A stretch of 64,000 nt of DNA, from NCBI GenBank assembly GCA_018806915.1, contig JAGKQI010000096.1, positions 558,001-622,000 on the forward strand, given 5' to 3'. This document shows, piece by piece, positions 28,735 through 41,538 of this stretch; the stretch's first letter is position 1, and every line of letters begins with the position of its first letter. Position numbers and translations under genes: made by a program. Below the pieces are notes generated by a model. It was not told where the DNA came from. It worked only from the letters and a program-made list of their open reading frames with translations, and searched no databases. This DNA is from Phytophthora colocasiae (lineage: Eukaryota; Oomycota; Peronosporomycetes; Peronosporales; Peronosporaceae).

Positions 28735-29937
28735 ATGCCGTCCAGTGTGCGTCCCCCGCGCCGTCCGAGCGAAGAATGCGCTACGAATCAGGCGCTTACG
28801 CCACCTCCTTTGGATGTTAAGAAGCTCTCACCCGAACCCGAGGAAGAGCGGGACGTCGAAATGCCCGGGACGCCGCCCATGGACGCACAAAGCCGACGTT
28901 TCTGGAGTAGCGACGATCTCCCTGCGAATCCTAAAGTCACTGAGGCTCGAAGACTTGTTGAAATGGAGAAACTGCAACCTTTGGAGCGACGTGCAACACG
29001 TCACGCCGCTGCTGTGGTGACGCAACGACTAGTTCGGTGTTTCCTCGCTCGGCGCACGTTAGCTAAGCGTCTCAGTGCTGTAGGTCGTCCTGTCGAGCTC
29101 AAGGTTGCTCAAGTACGCGGGCTGGAGATGCTGTGTGACTTTCGTAACGTCGTGTCGATCTTCTGCAACGTGCGCGTGCTCAAGAAGCCGTTCGGGCCCT
29201 TCATGTTCCACTTTTCGACCAACAAGAGCACCAACGTGAATCTCCCCACCTGGAACGACACGTTCTTCGTGCCTATGCTGTCCAGTAAGTGCGATATCGT
29301 GACTACGCTCATTGGTGTCACGAATACGGGGAGATTGCGGTTCTTAGGACAAGCTATTGCAGCTATGGAGTCTGGATGGGAACACAAGAGGACGTTCAGT
29401 GCCCCGTTGGCCAAGTGGAAGTTCCCAGTGGAGGAATCAATTGTTGGACTGCATAGGTTTGTTCAGGGCACGGTGGAACTCGAGATCACGCCCATTTCGT
29501 CCAGGATGCCGTGCAAATCGGGGCAGTTTTTGATGGCGCCGCCAATTTCCACGCGACCCAGACGCTCGTTCTCTTTCTGGTCGAGACAAGTGTCGAGCAA
29601 CGGTTTGGCGGCGTCTCCAGCACCACAAACACCCAAAACGCCGGCAAGCGCCTCGCCGTCTAATAGGAAGACGATGGTAACGCGCTGGGGCGTTCTGACA
29701 GACACAACGTTCCATTTGTTTGACAACACGACTGCCAAGTTGCTGATTAGTTTGGATCTGGCAAAACTGCAGATCATCAAGTCCAGTGCACAACCAAAGA
29801 GCGACCCGAGTCGACTCTTCCCCGTGAAATTGTATGCGAAGGGTACCATGTACATTTTGTACGTGTCAAGTTACGCGCAGCAGCAATCCTGGGAGTACAA
29901 AATCAACCTACACCGGCGTGAACTCTTGATCCCTTAG
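28735..29937 (+). CDS. C2 domain-PH domain protein
   Basis: 400 residues. A disordered Pro-rich N-terminus (1-70) is followed by an IQ-like basic helix at about 96-115 (TQRLVRCFLARRTLAKR). A C2 domain then spans about 118-255, with the family's LPTWNDTFFVP strand and RFLGQAIAAM. A Ser/Pro linker follows, and then a C-terminal PH-like domain at about 310-400 (VTRWGVLTDTTFHLFDN ... YILYVSSYAQQQSWEYKIN). The likely role is phosphoinositide or Ca2+-dependent membrane attachment; the acidic Ca2+ loops of the C2 are not obvious, so binding may be Ca2+-independent. The start is the first ATG. No damage was seen. Confidence 0.85.
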   Translation: MPSSVRPPRRPSEECATNQALTPPPLDVKKLSPEPEEERDVEMPGTPPMDAQSRRFWSSDDLPANPKVTEARRLVEMEKLQPLERRATRHAAAVVTQRLVRCFLARRTLAKRLSAVGRPVELKVAQVRGLEMLCDFRNVVSIFCNVRVLKKPFGPFMFHFSTNKSTNVNLPTWNDTFFVPMLSSKCDIVTTLIGVTNTGRLRFLGQAIAAMESGWEHKRTFSAPLAKWKFPVEESIVGLHRFVQGTVELEITPISSRMPCKSGQFLMAPPISTRPRRSFSFWSRQVSSNGLAASPAPQTPKTPASASPSNRKTMVTRWGVLTDTTFHLFDNTTAKLLISLDLAKLQIIKSSAQPKSDPSRLFPVKLYAKGTMYILYVSSYAQQQSWEYKINLHRRELLIP

Positions 29938-30455
29938 ATGAATCCATGTCCGTGAGTGGGTAAATGGTTTGCGTATTTAAACGTGAAGAAATACAGTTGG
30001 AGAAAGGAGTAATGTTTCATGTGGAGCATACTACTACATGTAGTACAAACCATATCGTTATCCGTTGATATTATGAAGTACTACTAATCAGGAAGGACCT
30101 TCCGATCTCTCCTTCCGCCATTCCTCTCAAGTTTTGCCTGTGAACTTGTGGCTGGAATATTGACGTCTGAAAGCGACGTACTACGTAGTAGCCTACTACT
30201 TAAAAGAATCCTGCTTTCAAAATACGGGGTTTCTTTCCCCATATACAAAAACGAGAATGTCCCAACTCGTCATCCTTGTGATTGCTCTCCGATACAAAAC
30301 CCCACTATAACATGTACAAGACACTTGCTGCTAGAGTAAAGTACACGTAAGCCTAGATTGTGTCACAACGACACCCTGTTGCCAGGCTGGAGAACTCATG
30401 ACTCTTGTCCTCACTTGTGAATTCTCTCTCAACCACAAATTCCTATATTCCAACG
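29938..30455. other. Intergenic stretch
   Basis: About 520 bp, AT-leaning, with a short ATG frame at 30148 that has no recognisable content. It carries the 3' end of the C2-PH gene and the promoter of the dehydrogenase. Confidence 0.5.
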
Positions 30456-31258
30456 ATGGCTGCTATCAAGAAGACTGTCCTTATTACTGGAAGCACCCGC
30501 GGCATCGGCCTTGCTTTAGCTACCCAGTACACCGAGGCTGGTTGGAACGTCATCGGCACGGCTCGTGCCAGCAGCAACACTGACAAGGTACACTGCGCGT
30601 TCTACGTAGTACCATAGGTACAATGAAGCTGTACTAACTCCTATCCAATCACCAACAGCTCGTTGCCCTCTCACCCTTCAAGATCATTACCATTGACACG
30701 ACGGACGAGACATCCGTGGCTGAAGCAGCCCGCCAGCTCGACGGTGTCGCTATTGACGTGCTTATCAACAATGCCGGCACTGGATTCCTTACTGAGATCG
30801 TCGAGCCTACCAAGGAATTGTTCGTCAAGGTGTTTGAGGTCAACGTTGTAGGCCCGTTCCTCGTCTCTCGTGCGTTAGAGTCGAACCTGCAGCTTGCTGC
30901 TAAGACTCACGGCAGCGCCTCCATCGTACAGATCTCGTCCGTTCTGGGAAGCATCACGAGCAACACTGTTGGTCCGTTCGCCAGCACCTTCAAGGGCCAA
31001 TACAGCTACACCACGACCAAGGCTGCTCTCAACATGATGACGCGCTCGTTAGCAATGGACCTGCGTGACAGCAACATTGCTGTCGTGGCAGTGCACCCCG
31101 GATACGTCAACACTGAGCTCACGGGAAACCTGGGCGTACTCAAGCCTGCCGACGTTGCAGCGGCAATTGCCAGTGTTGTTGACAAGGTTGCGATCGAAGA
31201 CACGGGCAAGTTCTTGAACGCAGACCCTACGTACCCCAACGCGGAGCTTCCGTGGTAA
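30456..31258 (+). CDS. Short-chain dehydrogenase/reductase, two exons
   Basis: NAD(P)-dependent oxidoreductase of 243 residues, the classical SDR length. Exons are 30456-30587 and 30659-31258. The 71-bp intron starts GTACAC, has a TACTAAC branch sequence and ends CAACAG, and its removal keeps the frame. Motifs: TGSTRGIG (11-18) for the cofactor, NNAG (81-84), catalytic Ser at 137/138 in ISSVLGS, and Y161-x3-K165 (YTTTK). The PGYVNTEL tail resembles the C-factor (CsgA)-like SDR group, whose substrates are not settled. The start ATG is followed directly by the Rossmann strand. Confidence 0.93.
30588..30658 (+). other. Intron of the short-chain dehydrogenase
   Basis: 71 bp with GT..AG ends and a perfect TACTAAC branch sequence. 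It contains an in-frame stop. Confidence 0.88.
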
Positions 31259-31945
31259 GTTGCAGCAATAAGCTTAGGACGAGTATAACACTCAACATCG
31301 ATCCTTTGTAGGAAAAGTTTGCGCCTTTGTTGTGACATCTCTACAGACAGCGTCGGAAGGTTTCCTCGCAGCTTCAGATGAACGGGATGCTCTGACAACA
31401 AGTGCACGAATGAACGCCACGTACCCCCACGTCATCATCGAGGCATGTGTTGAACTGTAGGCCCTACATGTCGAGAAGGAACGTCTACTATAGTTTTAGC
31501 TAAAGATGAACTCGGTGTCACGAGATCATCGAAAGTGCCATAGAAACATAAAAAATCCAAGTGGTGATTTTCGTCAAACGCCCAACCTCATTCCCGAATT
31601 TGCCAAGAGAGAGCAAGAACAGTTGGTCTTCTTCTTCTTCGTCCTCTTCTTTCTCTCCCTCCTCCGCTCCTTTGCTTCAGTGTGTTCGCTCCAGTCCCTT
31701 ACACGACCCTTCGTGCACTCGTCGCCGTTTTCTTTCGCTCTTCCAGTAGCTAAAGAGACCGTCGCTTCCCCCCTTCCAGTCCGTTCAGCAGCTCAAGGGA
31801 ATGCTGAAGGACTGCCCGCAGCACCAGTGGATCAACCAGCGCTCTCACGAAACCCGCACGGCCTTTTGGCAATCAGAATAAACCCTGAGTTTATTGAGTA
31901 AAAGAACTAACGTTTATCTCCGTCTTCAAGACGGTCGAGTCCGAC
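31259..31945. other. Intergenic region with pyrimidine-rich leader
   Basis: About 690 bp. A C/T-rich tract around 31627-31670 (CTTCTTCTTCGTCC..) probably belongs to the promoter or 5' leader of the F-box/LRR gene. The open frame 31506-31901 has no recognisable features. Confidence 0.5.
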
Positions 31946-33094
31946 ATGGCGGGCGCTGGATCCCACGGCTTCGAGACTCTCGCCAGCGAGAATCTCCGAC
32001 AAGTTATGGACTTCCTGAGTATTCGAGAGCAGTTCGCACTGCTCAGTAGTACTAAGGGACTGCTAAATCGAGAGCCATTGGCTCCCGTTGTGGTCTCCTA
32101 CTGCGGACAGTGCGAGGCGTGTCAAGGCAAAACGGAACATCTGTGCAATCAGAGATTCAAACATGAGTCGAAGAGCTTCTGGACGGCGATGCTCAAGTAC
32201 GCGATGCCCACGGGGCTCACCGAGTTAAGACTTGCCAGTTGTGACGGATTTGATGTTTCCGTGCTCAAGAGTGAAGGTGCTAAGGCGGCGCTGGAGCCGT
32301 TAAAGGTTTTGGAGCTGAACAGGTGCACATCGATGGGTGCCGAAGCGCTAGGACTCCTTGCCGATATGTGTGGAAATTTGAAAGAACTCCGATTCAGGGA
32401 CATGGCACTGGATCGTGTTGCACTGAAGAAGCTACTGAGAAAGAATGCTGCCACGCTGCGTGTCGTTGATTTGCTTGGTTGCCACACTGTGAAGGGTGAA
32501 GATGTTCGTGAGATCGCCCAGTGCACGCAGCTTCAAGATTTGAGTCTGTGGGGGTGCCACAACGTGGACAATGCCTCTATTGTTCACGTCGTGGAGCACT
32601 GTTCGCGATTGGAGAGACTGAACCTGCGGTATGCTCACAAGGTGGACGACAAGGTGGTAGCTGCCATTGCTACCAACTTACCGCTGCTCAAGGACCTGAA
32701 CTTGCGTTATTGCTACAAGGTGTCGGACAAGGGCGTGAAGTCGCTATGTGATTCACTGCCAGGCCTGCGTTCTTTAAACTTGTCGCAATGCTCACGTCTC
32801 ACTGATGCTTCCATCATGCAAGTTGCAACGTCCATGCCGCGTCTCAAGGAGTTGCGTTTATGGGGCTGCACGAAACTCACCTCGGACTCGGTCTTCTTCA
32901 TCTCGGAAGGTTTACCGGAACTCACTTTGCTGGACCTACGCAGCCGTGACAAGCTCGAGGCTGTCATTGGTGGCCCTACAGCTCTCAAGTTTCTCATCCA
33001 GACTTATCGCAGCAAGCTCGCGAGATGGGAGCAAGCCCAGGGAGAACAGGCCGGTGTGTTCAAGCGCCATGCCATGGTCGCTGCAGCCGCGTGA
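31946..33094 (+). CDS. F-box/leucine-rich-repeat protein (FBXL/AMN1-like)
   Basis: 382 residues. A short F-box-like helix region lies at about 8-45 (ETLASENLRQVMDFLSIREQFAL). Next comes a Cys-rich segment with four cysteines at about 52-67, then about ten cysteine-containing LRRs from about 90 to 350, of the type L-x-L-x-x-C-x-x-V/L-x-D-x-x-V. The repeats form a solenoid for substrate binding, and the F-box would dock to SKP1 in an SCF ubiquitin ligase. The F-box is weak, so a non-SCF role is possible. The gene converges on the large USP gene, with 255 bp between their ends. Confidence 0.85.
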   Translation: MAGAGSHGFETLASENLRQVMDFLSIREQFALLSSTKGLLNREPLAPVVVSYCGQCEACQGKTEHLCNQRFKHESKSFWTAMLKYAMPTGLTELRLASCDGFDVSVLKSEGAKAALEPLKVLELNRCTSMGAEALGLLADMCGNLKELRFRDMALDRVALKKLLRKNAATLRVVDLLGCHTVKGEDVREIAQCTQLQDLSLWGCHNVDNASIVHVVEHCSRLERLNLRYAHKVDDKVVAAIATNLPLLKDLNLRYCYKVSDKGVKSLCDSLPGLRSLNLSQCSRLTDASIMQVATSMPRLKELRLWGCTKLTSDSVFFISEGLPELTLLDLRSRDKLEAVIGGPTALKFLIQTYRSKLARWEQAQGEQAGVFKRHAMVAAAA

Positions 33095-33349
33095 AAAGCC
33101 TGATCCGTTGCTGCTCTGCTATGACAGTGTCAACCCGGCCCTCTGCATTCCAGTCACGTGTTTTTCTTTGCCTACTTCGATGTTTCAGCTCCGGATCTGT
33201 TCGCGGTCTCCGTAGCTTCTTTTGATCTTTCCTGGCTCGACATGACACTTGAGAGAGCGATAACGAAAACTAATGCACATACCTCTTTCTCTAGTAATGC
33301 TGTACTGCCTTTACACACAGAAACAATTGAGCATGCTTAAGTTATATCA

Positions 33350-36300
33350 TCAGATCTCGTCTAGCACCGCTCTCACATGCCACGGCAACGAATGACGAAG
33401 CGCTAGCAGTGTGTGTAAATCGTCAGCATGTAGAGTGCTGGAAGTAGCAGCCACCGACTCCCGAAAGAATGTTTCATTCTCTTCTTCCACCTAGAGGAAC
33501 ACAAACAGCATTAGTCATACAATTTTCACATCAGGAACACAAAGCGAGCGCATACCTTCTTCAGTAGGCGCTTGGTCACTACGCTGGTTGACAACACAGA
33601 TGAGTTTTCCAAGGTATTGGGGCCATCGACTTCACTCTTTGATTCTTCGTCGGCAAGCTGTCGCTGCTGGGTATGCTTGGCAGCAGACATGGATAACGCC
33701 ATAGCCTTGGCTAGCAGCATGGCTTCCTCATCATCTTGACTCATAGCGTCAGTGTCGCTTACATCTTGGGCTGTGTCGATGTTGGCTGGCGTTGGATCGT
33801 ACGAGAGCTTCTTGTAGAGTAGCAAATACACAGTATCGGACACAGTGCTAGACACAAGTTTGTTGATCTCCTTCCAGTTCGAGCGCTCGACCTTCGTGTC
33901 ATTGAATTTGATCCATGGCGACAGGGTCGAGTCTTCTAAGTGCAGTTGCCGCGTGCTCTCATCGCTTTCCCGACAAAAACTGTAATAATGCCCTGAATTG
34001 GCCGTGAGTCCAGAATGCACCAGGACACCATACAAACCATAGTGACGAGACTGATGCTTTGGCTGGGTCGAATCGCCTTCTGTGGACTCATACACCGCCT
34101 GCTCTTCCTCTTCTGTCAACGACGGCAATGTCAATAGAGCAGGAAAGCGCACGTCATGCAAACACTTGCACGCTTTTTGTTGCGACCAATCGTAGTACAT
34201 GCGCTTCAGCGTAATAATCAGATGCTCAGGTGGCTCGAAGATTACTGTGTGCGTCCGGGACTCCGTTTTCTTCTCGCACACACTGCATGAAAGCGCGTTA
34301 TCACCTCCTAACGTGCGCGTAGCAACAAAACGCGACAACATAGACTCGATGTCGTGACGCCACACACGCTCTGAGAAAACAAGTTGGCCGTCTTGCCACT
34401 CCGTGCTGTAGTCCTTCTTGAAAGCTATGTGCACGTAGGAATCTTGAACGAGTTTCCACTTGCCGCCAATGATAGCAGGTGTCGAACCTGACGCCGCTGG
34501 ATTAGTCGAAGTTCCACCGCTAGTTGGAGTAACAACAGAGACAGTAGGCTTGGAAGCCGTGCCGGGCACTCCCTCAGCGCCACTCCACCATCCATCCAAC
34601 TCCGTGCATGCATCATTCAAAGTCAGTTCAAACGGATAACTTGACGGCAAGAAGTCGCTCATAGTCGCCCCCATGCCACCAGCCATTGGGCTATCAATCC
34701 TCCACGCACCAATAATTGCGCGATTCTTCTGGTCTCCTGGCTGCTGATGCTTCGAAATGTACATAATTCCAGTCATCGATCCAATTAATTGAGCGTGCAG
34801 CACGATACCAAAGTTACCCTCCACCGTTCGAGCTTCTTCGAGTTCCTCCACGACCGAGAGAGTGAGGAAACGCCCGAAAACAGGTAGAGGGGAACTCGTG
34901 ATTTCGTACTCTCCATTGAGTGGGTTTTCCAGTGGCTTGACGATATCTTTTGCCTCGCATTTTGAATAGCAGAGGTGGATTGCCACACCACTAGTGCCCT
35001 GGTTCAGGTTAGCTTCCATACCCAACGGAGTGTGTTGGATGTTTGTAAAGCCGCCGGGAAGGGTGTCAGGCTGAGCACCTGAAGTCCACATCAACGCGAG
35101 GTCCATCAAGCTCGTGGCGGCAGTGTTCTCAGAAGTAACACTGCCAGCGCGTCGAAAGCAGACGAAAATGGGCACACCGGGCGTACCATCATTCAAGTTG
35201 GCAGAATGTCCTGCAGGTGTTTTCTGGATGCAAGTGTAGTGTTCTGGGACAGCATCAATTTCGCCATATATCACGCAGATATCCGTAATGTAGCCGTCGG
35301 TGGGATTCTCTTCTCGTTTCACGGCCAGGTACAACGTGTGCGGCGACGAAGTCTGGGCCAATAAGTTTCCTGACCGACCCGAACATGTCTCTCGAACAAC
35401 GTGTACGCCTTCAGGTACGCGCTCGTCACCTCGCAGCACGACGATATTAGAGATTGGCCATTTAATCTTAACCTTTCTCGAAGTTTGAACACCCTGAATG
35501 GCGATAGGCTTCCCTCTTCCGTCGCCGATGGTACCGTTAATTGTGTACAATCGCTGTGGCTCTCCTTGTGACGAGACATCTGCGGGGGTATCTGGAGCGC
35601 CACTAACACCATTGGGAGCAGGTCGCAGCTCCACATCGAAAAGCTGCGCACTTAGCACCTTTGCGTTTTTCCAATAGCCCGAAACGCGGTAAACCTTGGG
35701 GGCAGCAATGGTAGTTGCCGTAGCTGACGAGTCCGTAGGCACGACGGAATCCGCGGTTGGCGCAGCTCCTGCTGTAATTGAGTCAGACCATGACGACACG
35801 CGTGTTGCAACACACAACAGATCCCCTTTGTCATCCAACGTTCCCTTCACAAGCAACGCATCAAGAATGGGTTCGGACACCGAGCGTATACGCACTGCCT
35901 TTCGCCCGCGATCTGTTTCTTCTGTTCCCATCCAATCACCCTTGATCTGGGTGGTGGCATCTACAGAAGATTTTTCACTTGGGAAGAGCTCAATAACTTC
36001 GTAGTCGTTATACTTGGGCACTTGGCGAGGTGCACGGAATACATCAACTGCAAAAATAGGGTTACCATGACCACGGCGGACCATTAGCTGTGCTGGTACA
36101 AAGGGTTCAGCATCCGGGGATGGCAGAGCGAGAGGAACAGAAGAAAATGGGCTTCCAATTGACTGCCACCCTTGACTCTCATATCCAGGCACATCGTTGC
36201 CTTCAACAAGCTTCAGATCTGTCAGGCAGGGCTCGTTGCCACCAACCTTCAGCGCTAAATATTGCTTCACTGTGTCTTCATGGCTTACATTGAGTAGGTG

Positions 36301-39300
36301 GTCTACCATTCGATATCCGGGAATTCCACTGTTGACGATTTTCAGATCCGTAATAGGCATATCGCACCGATAGCACAGGTACACCTTGGAGCCATCTCCC
36401 TGGTTAAGGTCCACTTGGATTTGTTTAAATCCATCAGGAACGGACTCATTGCCATAGACCACTTGCAGGTCCGTAATGGGCGATCCATTTGGCTCGCGAC
36501 GGAAAAACAAGTACACTTGTTTCTTTCCACCAGCAGTAGAATTACCACCAACATTGAGATCAAGCTCCACGCGTTCGTATCCGGGCATAGATGGCTTTGG
36601 ATCGGCAGATAAAGCCACCTTTACCACCAGTTCTGTGATTGGCATCACTCGCTCACTGTCATCCTCCATCGAAGCATCGGTAGTTGCCCGTTCAGGACAT
36701 CGCTTCACACACAAATACACGTACGGCGCACCTGTGCGGTCCTTATTGAGGTCCGTGTTGAGGCGCTCGTAACCTTCCGGAGTATTAATGTCCATCGAAG
36801 ATCCACTCACGGCTGTGATACTGGTGATCGGCGTATACCGAAGGTCAATCATGTTCAGCAGCAGTTCCCAGAAGTACTCGTGTTTCACTGATTTTTTGTC
36901 ACAAGCCTTGCAAGCCAGAATCGTCGCCTGATGACCGCCAAAAATTGATGGGATGTCATCAGTAGTGCTTTCATGCTGACTCAGTTGTTGGCTAAGCGAA
37001 TCGATGAGGAAGTGAGCGAAATCTGATGTGTCCTGCTGCCGACCATTCTTAAATTCAGCAGGTAGGCATCGTTGAAGAGCGTGGGTAGCCAGGTAAGGTC
37101 GCTGTGAAGCGGTCATCTGGGCGAATAGGTCTTGGATAGTTGATACAACGTTTCCTTCGCTGGTTGACCCATTATCCGCATACGGTGCAAAGTAATTGTC
37201 TGCGTCGCACGACAAGATTAACCGTCGGAAGTCTTGTGTCATATACAGCGTTTGAAGAAAGCTGTTCTGATAGCACACGTTCGTTAGATTCTGTTTCATA
37301 TTTACCATACCAGCGTAGTAGGGTTGAAGCTCCTTTGGTTTCTTCACTGGGTCTGTAGGCGCAAGTCCACAGAAGTCAGAGGCATATGAAGATGCCACGC
37401 ACTTCCAGTCACCTGATCCATCTCCACGATACCATTTCCCATCAAAGCGAGAGGATACTTTATCCCAGTAAAGCGTACATGCGTTGGACTGTGACTGGCT
37501 TGACTTTTTAAATCTTCCATCAAGCTTCCAGGTACCATCTTCCGTTAGTCTCGCAAGTCCACTCAGTTTTCCATCCTTCTCGAGGTATGTTCCACGCACA
37601 TACTCACCCACAAAGCTCTTGTCAAGCGCAAGATGCATTTTACCTCCAGTGCATTCCCACACAGAGTCGTTCATGCTTCCAATTTCTAGCAAGTGGCTAA
37701 ATGATAAAGCCGCCGTGAGCTTGTATTCATCCAGGTATTTTGCGTTTTTCAGCTTTGAAGCGTTCAAATCCACGGCAGATTCAGGGGCTACTACCTGATC
37801 ACTTACATCCACGTCCATATGCATTGGAGAATATACTGGCGTATCATTGGTCTTTGACGCAGGTAAGGCCATTACCACTTCAGGCTGTTCAACAGTAGCA
37901 GCAACAGGGATTTCTCGTGCAGTCCCACACATGTGGCACGATGTGTCCGCAGCCTGGTTTTCCATCGTACACGCAGTACAAACCCAAGGACCAGTAGGCT
38001 GTAAAGCCATTGGATGGTCTTGCTTCGCAGCATCTTCTGCTGCGTAATAGAGAGTGGTAAGTCCGTTGTCCGGTTTACTCTCCTCGCTAGATCCGACGAC
38101 CTCGGGCTGTGTTTGTTTTGATCGCGGGGTATCACATATGGAGCACTTTGTAGCAGCTGCGGTATTAAGCATTGTGCATGCTTCACAGGACCAGTCCGCA
38201 GCGGGCTTAGGCTGCTCCACGATCGCCAATGCTGTGCATGTGGACTCTGGTGCGGCGGGGATAGCGGTAGAATTCAACTCAGGAGCGTTATTGCCACATA
38301 CACTGCATTGTTTCAGATCGATGCTATTGATCACAGTGCATTTGTTGCAGCCCCATAGCGCTGGGGTCACTGGTCGATTAAACGAAGGGAATTCAGAGAG
38401 TTGAACTGGGCTGTTGCAGCGACACAGGCCTTTGCCTCGAACGCGACAAGCGCAAGCTGTTGTAGTCATACCCAGCATAACCAACTCGTGACCTTCATGG
38501 CAAATAACAGCACATGCCCGACAGATACAATTCCCGTGCACCAAACTGCATGTTTGACACCCGTACGCCTCTTGAGCAATAGGACTGCCGTCAGTACTCA
38601 CTCGAGTACACAGAATCGTATCGTTCTCGCTGGTTTTGTCACCATCACCACGCGATTCCTCAGATTGTAGAGGAGGGTATACATTTCCCAGAATTGAGCT
38701 TGTAACTTCCTGGGGCGAATTGTAACTCAGCGATTCAAATGTCCACTTCGTAAGTAAAGTCGAGTTTTCCTGGCTGAGCGGGTCTTTCGGGAAAATCAGC
38801 CCGGTTCGCACTCCACTGCTTGGCTCCATATGAAGAGCTAGTTCCAGATCCACGGCGACATCAAACACCACACCAGCATCGCCAATGGCAACCGATAGGA
38901 TACGCTCTGGAAGTTCGTATTTGATTTGAACATCGCAAGGTTTAGTCGAAGGACCTCCAGCTACACGATATACGCGGTATAGTGGGTTTCCTTGTTTTTT
39001 CGACCAAACGAATAGACCCAATTCGTACATCAATATTTCTGGAGTCGAAACCTTTGCATTTACTCTCAGCAGCAACGCAGACCCATCAAAATGCTGAAGT
39101 GAGGGGTCCATTGAAGCGTCACTATCAACACCGGATACTTTCGCCGCTTCCGACAATAATGGAACAATATCCCAGAACGAAGCTTCGCACATTGCGAAGA
39201 CAACATTATTTTGAGCGGACTGGGATCCAATAGCAATGGGAGGAGCAACTGAGAACGTCGACAGGAAGCCAGAAGCTACCGATACGGCGTTCTGACGCCA

Positions 39301-41538
39301 CAATGCAGCCCCTGAGTCACCACAGTTCACCTTTAGTCCAGTAACTCCTCCAGTCGCCTCATCAGGCAGAGAAAACCGGCCACTACCGAAAAATGTGTCT
39401 CCGAGAGAGACAGCAAACGCATTTATCACCGGAATAGTGTCAACTGCAGTAGCAGGCGCGAAAGTATGAACCGATGAAATCGCTACGTCATGGATAGCGT
39501 CAGGAGACCGATACCCTTCATAAACACACGCGTGGTTTTGTTGTTTCGATAGATCCATCAATAATCTCTCCGAGTCACCAGCTAGAGGGTAATATCCGAC
39601 AAGGTGCCCTTCCTGGCCCGTAAGGGTTTTCGAAATACTCCAGTTCTCATCGAGGTTGGAAAGCAGCGTCGACCAAATGCGCAGATCAAGCATCTGTCCA
39701 TAAAAGCAACTTTCGGTCTTTCCTGAATCGCAACCTTCGAATCTAGAGCCGATAGTCAGCAACGAAGTACTCGGCGATGTAGGGCCCGCTTCATCCAACG
39801 TCGTTGACCTTGCAGTTTCTCCTGCTACAACGTTATCTATCAAAAGCACTACATTCTCTTGGCCAAAAGAAAGTGTGATGTGAGAAAACACGTCAAACTG
39901 CACCGCATTGCGAGAAGTTACAGTGTAACGTCCTCCAGCAATTTGCCACACTAAATGTCCATCGTTGGTCAGTAAAAGCTCAAAGTCGTGGCCATTTGCC
40001 AGAACAATTTGATACTCGCTCTTGGAAGAGGACTGCTGTGGGCGAATCCAGACTTGAACAGTAAACTCCGTATGATCTGAAATTGAGAGCACCGGCCGCT
40101 CCAGCACTAAAGTGCTATCCTGGTTTCCTTCGGGGGAATATGCATATGCTGGTAGATCTGTTGAGTCCATCATTGCATCATTTGCCATCGTAAGTGACGT
40201 CGCAAGATCGAAACAGTTCTCAATAATCTGTTTCCGCGCCAGCCATACTCCCTGTTGCTCACCACGCGACCATCGCATACGCATAAACGACATATCTGAG
40301 CTGAATACAGCAGAGAACGGAGCTGGGTTACTGCCTTTGCTGCTGTTGGGGATCGTCGGTACATTAACGTCAGCTGGTCGTTCTGTTCCGCACGTTGAAC
40401 ACTTCTTCGCAGTTCCTTCATTGTTCATAGTACATGCGCGACAGTCCCAAGTCGGTGTTGAAATCGGTGCCATCGGCACCGAAGTAGTTGGTCCATTTTC
40501 ATCATGCAACTGTCTCCAATGTCCCTCAAATTCCCACGACGAAGCTTCCATCATCTCCGGATGTGCCGACAATACCTGCATCTCAGGCATCTGCTGGAAC
40601 AAATATCCCGTCAACTCCAATTTTTGGTCCAACTTAGTATCAATCATCTTCGCCTTCACTTCATGCGCAAAACAATTAGCCGTTGTCTTCAGCAATACCG
40701 ATCCAGCATTTTGTGGTCCTCCATTGCCATGCTGGTCAGTGATAAACTCGTCCGTCAGCCACTTCCCTTCAATAGATGGCAGCATCTCATCAAGTTTTCC
40801 CGCAGGTAACACCCACGCACTTGATCTCAACAACCTTTCAGCTTCTGCGGCCGTAGGTCGGTCAATATTGGACCCGAAACTCGCTCTCATGGCTCTTCTC
40901 AACGTCATCGCCTCCGCTTCATAGCCTCTGTGACAATGCTCCAATGCAGCACACGCTACTAGCAGCGGACGCATCAGATCCTTGTTCTCGCCACTGTTGT
41001 CACCAAACAACTGCGCCAACTTTACTATTTGTGGCACATTTTTCTCGTATAACTCGGCGGAAAGCTGGAACCCCACTAGCACTTCAATGTACAACCGCAA
41101 CGCGCGCTCCCGCGTGTCTCCATGAAGGATTTTGGCATAAATTGCATCCAACAATTGGGCCGACACGGCGTGTAGTACATCCCAACGCTTGGCCAACTTG
41201 AAGCTCTTAAATGTCAAGTGAGCAAACCGCACGAGCCCTGGACAATTAAACGACGGGTGCACTAAAATCACCCGCAACACGCTTAGCAGCTTATCCCTAG
41301 AAACGTTGGTACTAGCCAACAGTAGCGCCAGATCTTCAGCTAAAGAGAGGGTATCGCTTGAAATGGAATCTCCACAAAATGCGTCCCAGAACTGCAACTG
41401 CTCTGAATTCAGCCCCAGTGCCGCGTCAACTTGTTGCACTCGTGCATTAGCATCATCAGCGCCAGTGGAGGCAGCCGCAGAGGTACTGACGGCCACACAC
41501 GCGCCTAAGAAGACGCGGAACTGCTCTGTCGTCTCCAT
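33350..41538 (-). CDS. Giant ubiquitin-specific protease with LamG-like, UBR-like, RanBP2 and MABP-like modules
   Basis: The main exon 41538-33556 is followed by a 65-bp intron (33491-33555, GTATGC..CTAG). A last exon 33490-33350 replaces an eight-residue read-through tail with 46 residues; total about 2707 aa. Domains: a RanBP2 finger (about 361-386, TWDCRACTMNNEG); a ConA/LamG-like fold (476-620); a UBR-box-like Cys/His cluster (994-1034, CSLVHGNCICRACAVICHEGHE); three further RanBP2 fingers (1061-1208); the USP Cys box with nucleophile Cys1422 (NLTNVCYQNSFLQ); and about 1000 inserted residues with several MABP-like repeats (ITDLKIVNSGIPGY type). The His box has His2517 (SGHYYSF), followed by a UIM-like helix (about 2605-2625). 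RanBP2 fingers and the UIM suggest ubiquitin-chain recognition. It is divergent from the NSUN2-like gene. Confidence 0.9.
33491..33555 (-). other. Last intron of the giant USP gene
   Basis: GTATGC..CTCTAG, 65 bp, phase 0. Splicing continues the helix as VEEENETFF and ends with a plausible C-terminus at TGA 33350-33352. Confidence 0.8.

Noticed and set aside
31506..31901. 131-residue frame upstream of the F-box/LRR gene
   Set aside because: Composition is that of a pyrimidine-rich leader (Phe/Ser/Leu runs).
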